Assembly (NCBI RefSeq): GCF_017431965.1
Contig: NZ_JAFRKB010000030.1
Span: forward strand, 1 to 48,956
Reading direction: 5' to 3'
Source of the DNA: Methanobrevibacter sp.
Lineage (GTDB): Archaea > Methanobacteriota > Methanobacteria > Methanobacteriales > Methanobacteriaceae
DNA: 48,956 bases
In this document: positions 33,742 to 43,450 of the stretch, piece after piece
Layout of the letters: each line of letters begins with the position of its first letter
Position numbering within the stretch: the first letter of the stretch is position 1
Position numbers and translations under genes: made by a program
The notes under the pieces: generated by a model
The model's input: only the letters and a program-made list of their open reading frames with translations
Database searches by the model: none
What the model was told of the DNA's origin: nothing

Positions 33742-36049
33742 CAAATCTTCTTCTGTCAATTAATTCTTGACGTTTACCTGGGTTCCATCCGCCGGAAGCG
33801 GATTTTGCACGTCCTACTTGTTGCACGTAACCGGTAATTCTGTCATACCATTCTACATCTTCACTTTCACCGCAAGTAGGGCAAGTGTTGTTTAAACCTT
33901 TCATCAAGGTTTTACATTTAAGACAGAAACTTAAAGCAGAACTGTAAGCCCAGAATCCGATATCGGATTTTTTAGCAATTTTGTTAGTTAAACTCATTAA
34001 TGAATCTGGGTCTGAGTAAGATTCTCCCATGAATGCATGGAAGATGTGTCCACCAGGAGTTAAACTGTGATATTGTTCTTCAATTTTGATTTTTTCAATT
34101 AAGGATGCACCTGTATCTACTGGCACATGTGAAGAGTTGGTGTAGTAGTTTGCATTTCCTTCACCTTGCACAATAGCTTGATCGCCAAATTGTTTTTTAT
34201 CAAGTGTTGCAAATCTGTATGCAGTAGATTCTGCAGGAGTTTGTAAAACACTCCATCTGAGTCCAGTTTCATTTTTCAATTCGTCAGCTCTTTGGTTAAC
34301 ATATTCGAGACATTTTACACCGAATTTGTTAGCATCAGAATTTTCAATTCCTTCACCGAATAGGGATAATAACATTTCGTTAAGTCCGACGAAACCGAAG
34401 GATAAAGTTGAATTTTGGATTCTGTAGTATGATTCTTCAGCTACTTTTTGTTTTAAGAATGGTAAAATGTGGAAATCATTTAAACATTTTAATCCTTGTT
34501 CTCTTCTAAGCATTAAAGTTTCAACAGCTAAATCCATGTATTCGTCCAAGTATTCAAATACTTGGTTTTCATCTTTGGATTGGTATCCGATTCTTGGGAA
34601 GTTTAAGGTTACGTAAGCTAAGTTACCTGTTCTTAAACAGTCTTGATCCCAGTCACCAGTCCAGGTATCTTGTAAACAAGTTCTGCAACCCATATAGTTT
34701 GCCATTTTTCCTCTGTATTTAGGGAACATGTTTACAAAGTAAGATGAACCATATTTTGCAGATAATTCGTGAACTAAGCGGATATCATCTTCATATTCGC
34801 TGGTCATAGTTTCTTTACGTAATGTGTAAATAGTATTTGGGAATAAGTGAGGTTTACCTTCATTGTCTCCTTCGAGTAATGTTTCGGTAAATGCTCTTTG
34901 GATTAATCTAGTTTCTTCTTCAAAATCAGCGTAGGTTCCAACCACTTTACCTTTTGGTCCGTATGCGGTTTCATCTTTCAAGAAGTCTGGAACACCAAAT
35001 TCCAATGCCATACTTGTAAATGGAACTTGTGAGCCTCTTGCAGCGTATGCCATGTTCAAGTTATAGACAAGCATTTGAACGGATTGCTTGATTTCATCGT
35101 AAGTTCTTCCTCTTGCAAATGGTGCTACAAATACGTTCCAGAGGGACATGCCTTGTCCACCGGACATGTTTTGTTGTGCTGCAAGCATAATTTCACCAGT
35201 GTGGTTCATTAAGGTTTCCATGTGGTTTGGCGCACCTGCAATTGAGGTGTGGTCACCGGTACCGTCTACCTTAAGGCCATATTTGATGAAAGTTCTTATA
35301 TCATGTTGCATACAGTTTAAAGGTCTGCCTGCGAAGAATTCTAAATCGTGAATGTGAATGTCACCGGCCATGTGTGCATCTGCCAAGTGTGCCGGAAGCA
35401 TTTTTAAAAGTGCATATTGTTTTAAAGCTTCGTCTGCTACATGTTTGTGAATACTTTCAGGGTTGTGAATCATGTTTGCGTTATCCCTGTTTCCATTTTC
35501 AATTAATGAGGTGATGTTGTATACAGGAATACCTAAACGAGTATAACGGCTTCTTAAATCTTCTAAACCATATTCAATTAATTTTGTGTTAACCATTTCC
35601 CTGATCATTGGAGCGGTTAAATATTCGACATTTAATTTTTTGAGTTCTTTCCAAGTCTCAGTAGCAATTTCAAAAGCAGTTTCTTGGCTAGCACCGGTTT
35701 CTTCAATTAATGTGTTAGCAATTTTGGATAAGTCGAATGATTCGATAGTGTCTCTTGAAGTACGTACTTTTAATTGAGTGCTTGCTAAATATTTGTTTGC
35801 AATTTCACTATCGATGTCTTCTAAACATTCATAAACTATTTTTTTGATTTCTTTTGTTGTAATTCCATCGTATAATTGGGATACAACAGTTGCCACAATC
35901 TTATCAGATTCAAAGAATGGTGTTTCAACCATTACTAAAGACTTTACTAATTTTTCATAACTGAACCTTTCTTTGATCCCGTTATTTTTCTCTACGTTTA
36001 TTTTAACGGATTCATTTAAGTTATTTCCGATTTCTGAACTTCTTTCCAT
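33731..36049 (-). CDS. nrdD: Anaerobic ribonucleoside-triphosphate reductase
   Basis: NrdD makes deoxyribonucleotides with a glycyl radical and supplies all DNA precursors in strict anaerobes. The 772-residue protein has an N-terminal ATP-cone (KNNGIKERFSYEKLVKSLV), the radical domain and a C-terminal zinc site (cysteines at about 709, 712, 723 and 726 in CLKCKTLMKG and CPTCGESE). The glycyl radical lies in the segment GRAKSASGGWNPGKRQEL, about residues 752-755. The activase nrdG is not in the window. A GGTG ribosome-binding site precedes the ATG at 36049, and two strong palindromes lie upstream (36107-36190). Confidence 0.95.
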   Translation of the reverse strand: MERSSEIGNNLNESVKINVEKNNGIKERFSYEKLVKSLVMVETPFFESDKIVATVVSQLYDGITTKEIKKIVYECLEDIDSEIANKYLASTQLKVRTSRDTIESFDLSKIANTLIEETGASQETAFEIATETWKELKKLNVEYLTAPMIREMVNTKLIEYGLEDLRSRYTRLGIPVYNITSLIENGNRDNANMIHNPESIHKHVADEALKQYALLKMLPAHLADAHMAGDIHIHDLEFFAGRPLNCMQHDIRTFIKYGLKVDGTGDHTSIAGAPNHMETLMNHTGEIMLAAQQNMSGGQGMSLWNVFVAPFARGRTYDEIKQSVQMLVYNLNMAYAARGSQVPFTSMALEFGVPDFLKDETAYGPKGKVVGTYADFEEETRLIQRAFTETLLEGDNEGKPHLFPNTIYTLRKETMTSEYEDDIRLVHELSAKYGSSYFVNMFPKYRGKMANYMGCRTCLQDTWTGDWDQDCLRTGNLAYVTLNFPRIGYQSKDENQVFEYLDEYMDLAVETLMLRREQGLKCLNDFHILPFLKQKVAEESYYRIQNSTLSFGFVGLNEMLLSLFGEGIENSDANKFGVKCLEYVNQRADELKNETGLRWSVLQTPAESTAYRFATLDKKQFGDQAIVQGEGNANYYTNSSHVPVDTGASLIEKIKIEEQYHSLTPGGHIFHAFMGESYSDPDSLMSLTNKIAKKSDIGFWAYSSALSFCLKCKTLMKGLNNTCPTCGESEDVEWYDRITGYVQQVGRAKSASGGWNPGKRQELIDRRRFEDN

Positions 36050-36106
36050 TATTATTCACCTTAATTATATAGTCAATTATAATATTGAACTTAATTGTAT
36101 AAATAT

Positions 36107-36126
36107 TGTTCGTTTAAACACGAACA
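36107..36126. promoter_or_regulatory. nrdD operator-like palindrome 1 (proximal)
   Basis: Perfect 7-base arms TGTTCGT and ACGAACA surround a 6-base spacer, giving a TTCG-N8-CGAA core. Its centre is 67 bases before the nrdD start. It abuts a TATA-like box (about 36098-36105), so binding here could block or recruit the basal factors. Confidence 0.7.
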
Positions 36127-36162
36127 TATTTCTAATTAATAATATTGTATTTTTTAGTATAT

Positions 36163-36190
36163 ATATTGTTCGTCTTGTAACGAACAATAT
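36163..36190. promoter_or_regulatory. nrdD operator-like palindrome 2 (distal)
   Basis: Perfect 11-base arms ATATTGTTCGT and ACGAACAATAT surround a 6-base spacer. The core spacing equals that of palindrome 1, and the two centres are exactly 60 bases apart. A second TATA-like stretch overlaps its left edge. Confidence 0.75.
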
Positions 36191-36266
36191 TTCTTTACTC
36201 TGAAACTATTATGTATTCCATATTAAAAATTAAAAGTCCGAGAGCAAAAGAAAAGTATTATGTTCT

Positions 36267-39200
36267 TCAGAAGAAAATATCCAAAGAACTTTGTTTTGAT
36301 TTGTCACTCTCGAAAAGCGAGTTAATACCAAATTCCTGTATCTCTAGGCGCTGTTTCAGGTAATGTGAAACAGGATATCTGCTAACCAAATCCCTTGAAA
36401 TTTCCAGATATTTTGTAACGGAACCTTTTGAAACTGAAAGGATTAAGTTACCTCCACATCTGCATTTTCCGGTAAGAGGCATTCTCCTGTATTTCGCACC
36501 GCATTTTGTGCATCTTACCTTTTGCTTGGAAAATGCACGGGAATTGCCCATAATGTCCGGCAGGAAGTGAGATGACAGGACTTTCTCCACAACCCCTCTT
36601 TGGTCAACCGCCCTTATTGTCTCGGCAAGACTAATTTGGGCTTCTACCTTTTCTCTCATTGAAGGCAATCTTTTGTAAAGACATACTGTCGGTCCGGCAT
36701 GAATGCTTGAGGTATGGTGTGAAAACATCAGTCCTTCATATTGCTCAGGTGTTCCCAAATGCATTTCTACATTGTCAATATATTCTAAAACCTCAGCAGG
36801 CTTCAGAGGACTATATGTTTTTTCATAGAATTCAACAGGGAATCTTTCAAATATGTCCAGGTTATGGGATTCGTCGTCAATTTCTTCAGGATCGATTCTT
36901 GAAGATAAAACTAAAGGAGCATCCATACTTCCTCCCCTGGTGTTTGGCAAGTATGTCTTTGAAAAGTTAATTAGGGCATCTAAAAGCAACATTATTGCAT
37001 CTTCGTCACTGTCACAGTTTCTACGTTTTGCAGAATGGAAATAAGGATGCGCATAACAACCTAATGCCTTTGTAAATCCAACTATTCTGCCTAAAACTCC
37101 AGCAGATGTGTGGGGTGCAAGCCCCGCAACTAGATGTCCGATCAGATCACTTTTATCATCAACGTTATAGAATGCATCCATTCCGTAATATCTTGTAAGT
37201 TCATCATCAATGAATTGTGCAGTTCTAAGCAGATATTCTCCACAATTGTCGGATATTACAATATCCTGAACTTTTAACTCAATGATTTGATCTTCATTTT
37301 CAATAGGATTGCCGTAACAATCTTTTTCATAACCCATTTCCAGCAATTTTTCAACACTAACTCCAATTTCCTTTGGAATAAAATGGGTCAACGGCAAATC
37401 AGTTGAATCGTGACGAATTGTACCATCTTTAAATGTGAACACTTCATTTTTAGCTCTTAAAATTCCTTTTTCAAGAGGTTCAGGTAGTTTTGCTTCGGAT
37501 ATCATTCCGACTACTCCTTTTACCTCGTCAACTCTTCTTACCTTAACATTATCTGATGCCTTTTTGAGCATGCTTGCAAGAGGAATGTTTTTTGTGCTTG
37601 GTGTGCCCATTTCAGTTGGATGGCCACATTTCGGACAGATTGAATTGAAAGAGCTGATTCCGCATTCGGGATTGGTACATTTTCTTCTTGATAAATCGAC
37701 TTTAATTTTTCCTTTTTTAGCTGCGGTGGCTACTAACCTTCTAGCGCCTCCATAATTACCAATAGGGAACAATCCATGAGGTGCCGGTCTCATTAACCTC
37801 TCTTTAGACTTTTCAGGCCTACCGACACGAGTACCGATATATGCCGGAGCCTTGTCTTTAATTTCAACTGGTGACACTTCATTCAACGCTTCAAGGGTTG
37901 TATTCTTTTGAGGCAATTTTTTAGGCAGTGTAACAAGCAGGGAATATGAGTGGTCTTTGTCTATTATGATTTTTCCATCGCGCACAGTATGTGGAACGCC
38001 GATAACTTCCAATATTCTTTTTGGATAAGACAAATCTAACTTTAATTCCTCATTAGGTTTATAGCCTGATTTGGATTTATTCAATAAATCAATCAATGAA
38101 TTCAAATCATCGATGGTTACATCGTTATAGCAGTAAGTGTATTTTGGATGAAGTGGAATGTCGTAATCCTTAGATAGTTTAAATGCTTCAATAGATGGGA
38201 TGTAATCATGTTCGAGTCTGTTCAAATCCAGGTCATTATTGCTTTCATCAAAGTTTTCGCTTCTTGTCAATAATTGAATCCACCATTCTTCACACCATCC
38301 TGAAGGGTATAAAGGCTGGTTGTTTCTTAAAAACTCTCCAAAAGCAACGAGCATATCTCCCAAGAATAAAATCTCAACTACATCTTTTTTAAGTTCACGG
38401 GCCTGTTTGATGCTATCGATTATTACAACGTCGCCATTTTTAAGTTTCACTGTTGGCCCTTCGATGGAATCCACCGGAACAACACAGTTACCCTTTCCGG
38501 GATATTCAATCTTAAGCTGTGTTCCGACAGCCAAAAAATCAAGCAGTGCCATGGTTGCTGGGTGAACTCCCATTGTAGCAAGACCGGTATTTCTGCTTCT
38601 TCCATATCTTAATCTGAAACCTCCCTTTTCAGAAGGATAACCTAAAATTGGTCTTCCGCCAATGATATCCTGGATATATTTTGGTTCACTAACGATGTCT
38701 GCATCAGCACTGTCATCACTTCCGGAATCATCTTTAGGTTTTGAATATTCAGTAAGCCATTCCCAATCAAGATTCAATTTCTTTGAAATTTTATGAATTT
38801 TTTTAGATTTCTGGATAACTCCCTCTACCATCGCAAGGAGCGCTCCTCCACGAATATTATTTGTTTCAACACGCTCTAAATCCCTGTGTGATACTTCAAC
38901 TTGATCAGTCTGTTCTCCTGTGACTTCAACAGGAATGTGGTTTGCAGCGAATCTCACTTCTTCTGGTGTTGGTGAGTATTGTAGATTTGTAACTTCTGAT
39001 TCGTAAAGTTCAACTTCTTCCACATATCTTTCTATTTCATCATCAATCGGTTTGAAAGCATCAATATTGATAGCTTGTCTGATTTTATCTCCTAAAAGGA
39101 CCGCAAGTGCTGCAGCAGTACCTCCCGCACTTCTGATAGGTCCTGCAAAGTAAACTCCAATATATTTTGTTCCATCGAAGTTTTCTTTAATTTTCACTTG

Positions 39201-39563
39201 TGAAATACCTTCCAGAGGGGCGGCTACTACTCCTTCTGTTAGGATAGCCAGTGCTGTCCTTAGACCTTGGTCACATCTCTGTTCTTGGTCGTAATTTGCC
39301 TTTTCGCCGGTAAGTTCAAATTTTCCGGAAGCGATTTCGGCAGCAATTTCAAAAGCAACTTCTTCTCTTGTTATGTCTTGTTCTAATTCTTTTATACGGT
39401 TTGCCACACCTTCGGGACCAACAAGCCCCTCTACTCTTTCAGCTAAATCCTTTGCAAGAGGCACTTCAGTTTTTGTTTCAACATCCAAACCTTTTGACCT
39501 AGCTTCATTAGCTATTTCGTATAGGTGATGGGTTTCAGCTTCTAATCTGTCAAAATAATCCAT
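36267..39563 (-). CDS. polC: DNA polymerase D large (catalytic) subunit DP2
   Basis: DP2 is the polymerase subunit of the archaeal family D replicase. The 1098-residue protein begins MDYFDRLEAETHHLYEIA. It has the IGVYFAGPIRSAGGTAAA segment, the catalytic double-psi barrel region with NCDSDEDAIMLLLDALIN, and zinc sites in CTNPECGIS, CPKCGHPTE and CTKCGAKYRR. A C-terminal QSSLDIFF is a PCNA-interacting (PIP) box. No intein is inserted: the conserved motifs are continuous. The small subunit is not in the window. It ends just after the nrdD promoter region on the same strand. Confidence 0.97.
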   Translation of the reverse strand: MDYFDRLEAETHHLYEIANEARSKGLDVETKTEVPLAKDLAERVEGLVGPEGVANRIKELEQDITREEVAFEIAAEIASGKFELTGEKANYDQEQRCDQGLRTALAILTEGVVAAPLEGISQVKIKENFDGTKYIGVYFAGPIRSAGGTAAALAVLLGDKIRQAINIDAFKPIDDEIERYVEEVELYESEVTNLQYSPTPEEVRFAANHIPVEVTGEQTDQVEVSHRDLERVETNNIRGGALLAMVEGVIQKSKKIHKISKKLNLDWEWLTEYSKPKDDSGSDDSADADIVSEPKYIQDIIGGRPILGYPSEKGGFRLRYGRSRNTGLATMGVHPATMALLDFLAVGTQLKIEYPGKGNCVVPVDSIEGPTVKLKNGDVVIIDSIKQARELKKDVVEILFLGDMLVAFGEFLRNNQPLYPSGWCEEWWIQLLTRSENFDESNNDLDLNRLEHDYIPSIEAFKLSKDYDIPLHPKYTYCYNDVTIDDLNSLIDLLNKSKSGYKPNEELKLDLSYPKRILEVIGVPHTVRDGKIIIDKDHSYSLLVTLPKKLPQKNTTLEALNEVSPVEIKDKAPAYIGTRVGRPEKSKERLMRPAPHGLFPIGNYGGARRLVATAAKKGKIKVDLSRRKCTNPECGISSFNSICPKCGHPTEMGTPSTKNIPLASMLKKASDNVKVRRVDEVKGVVGMISEAKLPEPLEKGILRAKNEVFTFKDGTIRHDSTDLPLTHFIPKEIGVSVEKLLEMGYEKDCYGNPIENEDQIIELKVQDIVISDNCGEYLLRTAQFIDDELTRYYGMDAFYNVDDKSDLIGHLVAGLAPHTSAGVLGRIVGFTKALGCYAHPYFHSAKRRNCDSDEDAIMLLLDALINFSKTYLPNTRGGSMDAPLVLSSRIDPEEIDDESHNLDIFERFPVEFYEKTYSPLKPAEVLEYIDNVEMHLGTPEQYEGLMFSHHTSSIHAGPTVCLYKRLPSMREKVEAQISLAETIRAVDQRGVVEKVLSSHFLPDIMGNSRAFSKQKVRCTKCGAKYRRMPLTGKCRCGGNLILSVSKGSVTKYLEISRDLVSRYPVSHYLKQRLEIQEFGINSLFESDKSKQSSLDIFF

Positions 39564-39766
39564 TTTATCGCCACAAATTATAAAAATTAATTCAGTAATT
39601 ATCTATTGATTTTCATAATATTAATATTATTTGCAAGTGTGAAATTATGCATTGAAATCACTATTGAAAAATCATTTTAAAAAATATTAAATATATTGTA
39701 AAAGAAAAAGTTATTTTTAGTATACTGTTGTCGAACTTTTTTATTATTGCTATTTTGGTGATATAA

Positions 39767-40864
39767 ATGTCTGATAAAAAACCTATTAATGCCATGTATG
39801 GTACTAAAATGAGTTTAAATCTTGATAAAATTAAAAAATCTAAAGAAGTAGTAGAAGAGCCTATTGATGAGGCTCCTGTTGTTGAAGAACCTGTTGTTGA
39901 AGAAGTTTCAGTGGAAGAAGAAGATGTTGCTCCTGTTGAGGAAGTGGTTGAGGAAGCAGAAGAGGAAATTGCCCCTCAAAATGAGGATGTTCCTGTTGAA
40001 GAGGAAGATGTTGTTCCTGCTGAGGAAGTGGTTGAGGAAGAAGAAGCTCCTGCTGAAGAGGTAATTGAAGAACCTGAAATTGAAGAACCAGTTCAAAAGG
40101 AAGAACCTGCTGAGAAAACTTCAAAAAAATCTAATGATGACAGTCTTGTTAATAAATTGAAAAAAGAAATTTCTGAAAAATCAGAAAAATTGTCTAATCA
40201 ATCCAGCGAACTTAACTATTTGACCAATAAAGTAATTCCTAAGCTTAAAAAAGAAAATTCAGAGCTTAAAAGTGTAAAAATTGAATTAACCAATGCTTTA
40301 GAAAAAACTACTAGAAAATACTTTGATCAATTGGATATTAGTGAAGATTTAAGTGATAAAATTGGAAAAATCGGTGCTGAAAGTGCTGTCAATAAAGTAA
40401 GGGCAGACAAATTAGAATCTGAAATTGACACTATTAAAGAATCTTTTGAAGCTAAAATCAATGATTTGAAAAAAGAGTTAGAGTCATTTGACACTTCTGA
40501 AGCTGATCATTTAAAAGAAATGAATCAGAAATTACGTGATGATCTTAAAGAAGTAAACGATAAATTAAATAAATACCAAGATGAAAACAAAAAACTTAAT
40601 GATGAAGTCATTGATTTGAGAAATGATTTAATAGAAATTGGCGATTATAAGGATGAAGTCGATAAGAAGAACAATCATACAATCGCTAAGCTCAAAGAAG
40701 AAAATTCCTCTCTTACATCTCAATTGAAAATCAAAGAAAGTAGTTATGATAAGCTATCCAATGATTCAAATAAAACTATTTCTGATTTGAAAAAACAGAT
40801 AGCTAAACTAGAGGAAGCTTTAGAAAAAGAATCCAACAAAGGATTGTTTAACAGATTTAAATAG
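39767..40864 (+). CDS. Acidic, coiled-coil protein of unknown function
   Basis: The 365-residue protein has a short N-terminal segment (MSDKKPINAMYGTKMSLNLD), then a Glu/Val/Pro-rich low-complexity region (about residues 28-120) with an imperfect repeat of about 27 residues (VEEEDVAPVEEVVEE; VEEEDVVPAEEVVEE). A long coiled coil fills the rest, with regular heptads (KLKKENSELKSVKIELTNAL; QLKIKESSYDKLSNDSN) and a final NKGLFNRFK. There is no signal peptide or membrane helix, so it is cytoplasmic. GGTGAT precedes the ATG. I do not recognise a family. A hairpin with a T-run covers its stop codon. Confidence 0.8.
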   Translation: MSDKKPINAMYGTKMSLNLDKIKKSKEVVEEPIDEAPVVEEPVVEEVSVEEEDVAPVEEVVEEAEEEIAPQNEDVPVEEEDVVPAEEVVEEEEAPAEEVIEEPEIEEPVQKEEPAEKTSKKSNDDSLVNKLKKEISEKSEKLSNQSSELNYLTNKVIPKLKKENSELKSVKIELTNALEKTTRKYFDQLDISEDLSDKIGKIGAESAVNKVRADKLESEIDTIKESFEAKINDLKKELESFDTSEADHLKEMNQKLRDDLKEVNDKLNKYQDENKKLNDEVIDLRNDLIEIGDYKDEVDKKNNHTIAKLKEENSSLTSQLKIKESSYDKLSNDSNKTISDLKKQIAKLEEALEKESNKGLFNRFK

Positions 40865-40882
40865 ATGATTTTTTCATCTATT
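40860..40882 (+). terminator. Stop-codon hairpin with T-run, end of the coiled-coil gene
   Basis: AATAGATGA and TCATCTATT pair around a T5 loop. The TAG stop (40862-40864) is inside the first arm. A T8 run follows from about 40888, ending just before the deaminase ATG. Confidence 0.65.
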
Positions 40883-40898
40883 AATTATTTTTTTTAAA

Positions 40899-41369
40899 AT
40901 GACTGATGATGCTTATTTTATGAATGAAGCTATTAAGGAAGCTGAAAAATCTTTGACTGAAGGAGGAATTCCAATAGGGGCAGTCCTTGTTAAAGATGGT
41001 GAAATAATTTCTAGAGGCCATAATAGATTAATTCAAAACGATTCTGTAGTTTTACATGCCGAAATGGATGCAATTGAAAATGCAGGTCGCTTAAATTATG
41101 AAGATTATGTAAAATGTACATTATATACAACTCTTTCGCCATGCCCGATGTGTTCCGGTGCAGTAATTTTATATAATATTCCCCGTGTTGTAATAGGGGA
41201 AAATACAACTTTGATGGGTGCTGAAAGTTTACTTGAATGCAATGGCGTGGAAGTCGTTGTTTTAAATGATATTGAATGTAGGGATTTATTTTTAAAATTT
41301 GCTTGTAATAATCCAGGAGTTTGGGAGGATGAACTTGCAAAGGTTGGAAACACAACAGAGGTTAAATGA
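40899..41369 (+). CDS. Cytosine/nucleoside deaminase (FCY1-like)
   Basis: The 156-residue zinc deaminase has the proton-shuttle and ligand motif VVLHAEMDAIE and the zinc-binding SPCPMCSGAVILYNI. The full pattern, including GGIPIGAVLVKDGEIISRGHN, resembles yeast-type cytosine deaminase more than TadA. It probably turns cytosine to uracil for salvage, although another base is possible. It starts shortly after the coiled-coil gene's terminator and overlaps the GNAT gene by four bases, so the two are translated together. Confidence 0.88.
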   Translation: MTDDAYFMNEAIKEAEKSLTEGGIPIGAVLVKDGEIISRGHNRLIQNDSVVLHAEMDAIENAGRLNYEDYVKCTLYTTLSPCPMCSGAVILYNIPRVVIGENTTLMGAESLLECNGVEVVVLNDIECRDLFLKFACNNPGVWEDELAKVGNTTEVK

Positions 41370-41746
41370 TGGAAATTATTGTAACTGATGAAAGGGATGA
41401 AAGGTTTATTGAATTTTGCGATTCATTCGGTTGTTCTATGGATGAACCTCAGGTTGTTTTACTTTTAAATAATTTTGGCAAAATCGTAGGCTGTACCAGT
41501 TTTAAGGTTTATGATGCAGATTCATGTGAAATAACAACTTTATTTTTAAATTCATACGATAATCGTGAAAAAATTGCTTATAAACTAATCAGACAGCTTG
41601 AAAAGATAGCTATTGACTATGACTTCAAAAAAGTCAGGGTTAGTTTTGACAGCAGAGAGGATATCCTGGTGGAGATATTTGAAAAATTAGATTATCAGTT
41701 CATTGATGATGTTTGCATGGAAAAAGAGTTTAAGATATTTAATTAG
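41366..41746 (+). CDS. GNAT-fold acetyltransferase-like protein
   Basis: The 126-residue protein has the strand-helix order of a GNAT fold: VVLLLNNFGKIVGCTSFKVY, CEITTLFLNSY, a helix KIAYKLIRQLEKIAIDY, KKVRVSFD, and a final EKLDYQFIDDVCMEKEF. The acetyl-CoA loop is weak (DNREKIA instead of R/QxxGxG/A), so it may be a divergent member. The start codon overlaps the deaminase stop (ATGA), suggesting a joint role. No substrate can be named. Confidence 0.65.
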   Translation: MMEIIVTDERDERFIEFCDSFGCSMDEPQVVLLLNNFGKIVGCTSFKVYDADSCEITTLFLNSYDNREKIAYKLIRQLEKIAIDYDFKKVRVSFDSREDILVEIFEKLDYQFIDDVCMEKEFKIFN

Positions 41747-41766
41747 TTTTTAAAAAATAAAAAATT

Positions 41767-41796
41767 AAAAGATTAAGCTTCTTGTCTTAATCTTTT
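41767..41796 (-). terminator. Stop-codon hairpin, end of lysS
   Basis: AAAAGATTAAG (41767-41777) and CTTAATCTTTT (41786-41796) are perfect 11-base complements around an 8-base loop. The lysS stop codon (41773-41775) is in the stem. T-runs flank both sides, so it can serve both the GNAT gene and lysS. Confidence 0.65.
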
Positions 41797-43356
41797 TACA
41801 ACAAAGTCCTTATCTAAGGATAATAAGAATGATGCTGCTCTAGGGCCTTGTTTTTGACCAAGAATCATTTTATAGATTGCTTGGAAACCTTTTTGAGGTT
41901 TTAAGCCTTGACCTTCCAAGATTTCATACATTGCATCGTGCAACTCTGTTGCATCATTGAATTCTGTTTTTTCCATTAAATCAGCCAAATCAGTTAAGAA
42001 TTGGGTTTGTTCATCAGTCAATGGTAATTTAGGAATACTTTTAGTTTGCACTTGGAATTTAACAAATTTAGGTGCATAGGTATCTAACCAGTAAATTACA
42101 TTGTCAACCCTTTCTCTGTATTGGGCCAATTCGGTTTCGGTTAAATCACCAAATTCCTTATCTTTAAAGCTTTTAGTCAATTGTGAGTTTTTCTTCAAGA
42201 TTTCAAAGATTTTCTCCAAGTCGTCTCCCGCAATTTGGTAAGCATTGACCAGGAATCTGAAAGGAGGTCTGAAAGGTAAAGGACTACCTTCGTTGATTTG
42301 AACTATTTCATAGATTTCCTTGAATTTTCTTGCTTCTTTTTCAGATGGTGCCTCTACTTCATCGTAGAATACTTTTTCAACAGTATCAAATTGGTCAATA
42401 AAGTCTAAGTAAGGCATTTTTGGTGAGAAATCTTTTGCTTTCATAGGTTTTGACCTGAACAGGTAATAGTGTAGACTTTCAGCAGGTCCGATTTTTAACC
42501 ATTCATCCGGTGCGAAGAATACTCCGTGAGATTTACTCATCGCTTCCCCGTCAAGTGTAATCCATTCGTATGGCACTGGATATGGTGCAGGATAGTCAAA
42601 GATTTTTTCTGAAATCACGCTACTTACATCATAGGATCCTCCACTTGCCGCATGGTCTTTTCCGAATGGTTCGCAGGTGGTTCCGAATATTTTCCATCTT
42701 GCCGCCCATTCAACTCTCCAGGTGAGTTTACCGTTTCCGGATTTAATGTCCATTTCACCATCATGTCCACATTCGCATCTGTATTTGATGATGTCTCCAT
42801 CGTAATCGTAGGCATATGTGGTATTTACACGTCCACATTCCTCACAGATAGGGTTGTAAGGAAGCCAGTCATCAGCTAAAGGTTCTCTTCTGTATTGGTT
42901 GAATATTTCTTTGATTTCTTCAACTTTCTCTAAAGAAGTTCTAATGTAATCGTTGTAATCTCCATTTTTATACATTTCAAAACCGGATTTAGCTTCCATT
43001 TCTATTCCATAATCATCCATTACTGAAAGCAATGGTTTTTCGAAGTGCTCTACAAAGTTTGCACAGCAGCCGTCAGGACATGGAATCATGGAGTAAGGCA
43101 TTCCCAGGTATTTGTCATAATCTTCAGGCAATGGATAAGGAACTTTTCTCAATGGGTCGTGGTCATCAGCAATCCAAATTGTCTTGGCTTTTTTTCCTTT
43201 TTCTCTTAATTTCTTTCCAATTCCATTTGCTACAAATATGTCACATGAGTTTCCAATGTGAATACTCCCGGATATGGAAGTACCACTTGCAATAACGTGT
43301 TCTTCTACATCTCTTTTAGCTAATTCATTAGCAACATTTTCTATCCAGTGTGTCAT
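41773..43356 (-). CDS. lysS: Lysyl-tRNA synthetase, class I
   Basis: The 527-residue enzyme charges tRNA-Lys. It is the archaeal class I type, not the class II type of most bacteria. Signatures are [14 protein letters not shown] (HIGH-like), the zinc cysteines in [13 protein letters not shown] and CECGHDGE, and [12 protein letters not shown] (KMSKS-like, here AMSKS). The first residues ([16 protein letters not shown]) are typical. Length is standard. It is a single-gene unit, ended by a stop-codon hairpin. Confidence 0.97.
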   Translation of the reverse strand: MTHWIENVANELAKRDVEEHVIASGTSISGSIHIGNSCDIFVANGIGKKLREKGKKAKTIWIADDHDPLRKVPYPLPEDYDKYLGMPYSMIPCPDGCCANFVEHFEKPLLSVMDDYGIEMEAKSGFEMYKNGDYNDYIRTSLEKVEEIKEIFNQYRREPLADDWLPYNPICEECGRVNTTYAYDYDGDIIKYRCECGHDGEMDIKSGNGKLTWRVEWAARWKIFGTTCEPFGKDHAASGGSYDVSSVISEKIFDYPAPYPVPYEWITLDGEAMSKSHGVFFAPDEWLKIGPAESLHYYLFRSKPMKAKDFSPKMPYLDFIDQFDTVEKVFYDEVEAPSEKEARKFKEIYEIVQINEGSPLPFRPPFRFLVNAYQIAGDDLEKIFEILKKNSQLTKSFKDKEFGDLTETELAQYRERVDNVIYWLDTYAPKFVKFQVQTKSIPKLPLTDEQTQFLTDLADLMEKTEFNDATELHDAMYEILEGQGLKPQKGFQAIYKMILGQKQGPRAASFLLSLDKDFVVKRLRQEA

Positions 43357-43432
43357 CTAAATTCACCATATAATAAAAAAATTATCATAAAATAAGTTAT
43401 AATTAAATTTTGTTTTTATTAATATAAAAAGA

Positions 43433-43450
43433 TTAGTTAAAATTAACTAA
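43433..43450 (-). terminator. Stop-codon hairpin, end of the PAN gene
   Basis: TTAGTTAA (43433-43440) and TTAACTAA (43443-43450) pair around two bases. The right arm begins with the TAA stop. A T5 run follows on the minus strand. Confidence 0.5.

Noticed and set aside
36263..36275. TTCTTC-A-GAAGAA palindrome at the stop of the polymerase D gene as a terminator.
   Set aside because: The stem is short with a one-base centre, and no T-run follows directly.
36267..39563. Intein in the DNA polymerase D large subunit.
   Set aside because: Conserved motifs are continuous and the length (1098 residues) is that of the intein-free protein.
39861..40124. Long frames on both strands across the Glu-rich part of the coiled-coil gene.
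   Set aside because: These arise from the GAA/GAG repeats in other frames and have Leu/Lys or Gln/Leu runs with no protein-like pattern.
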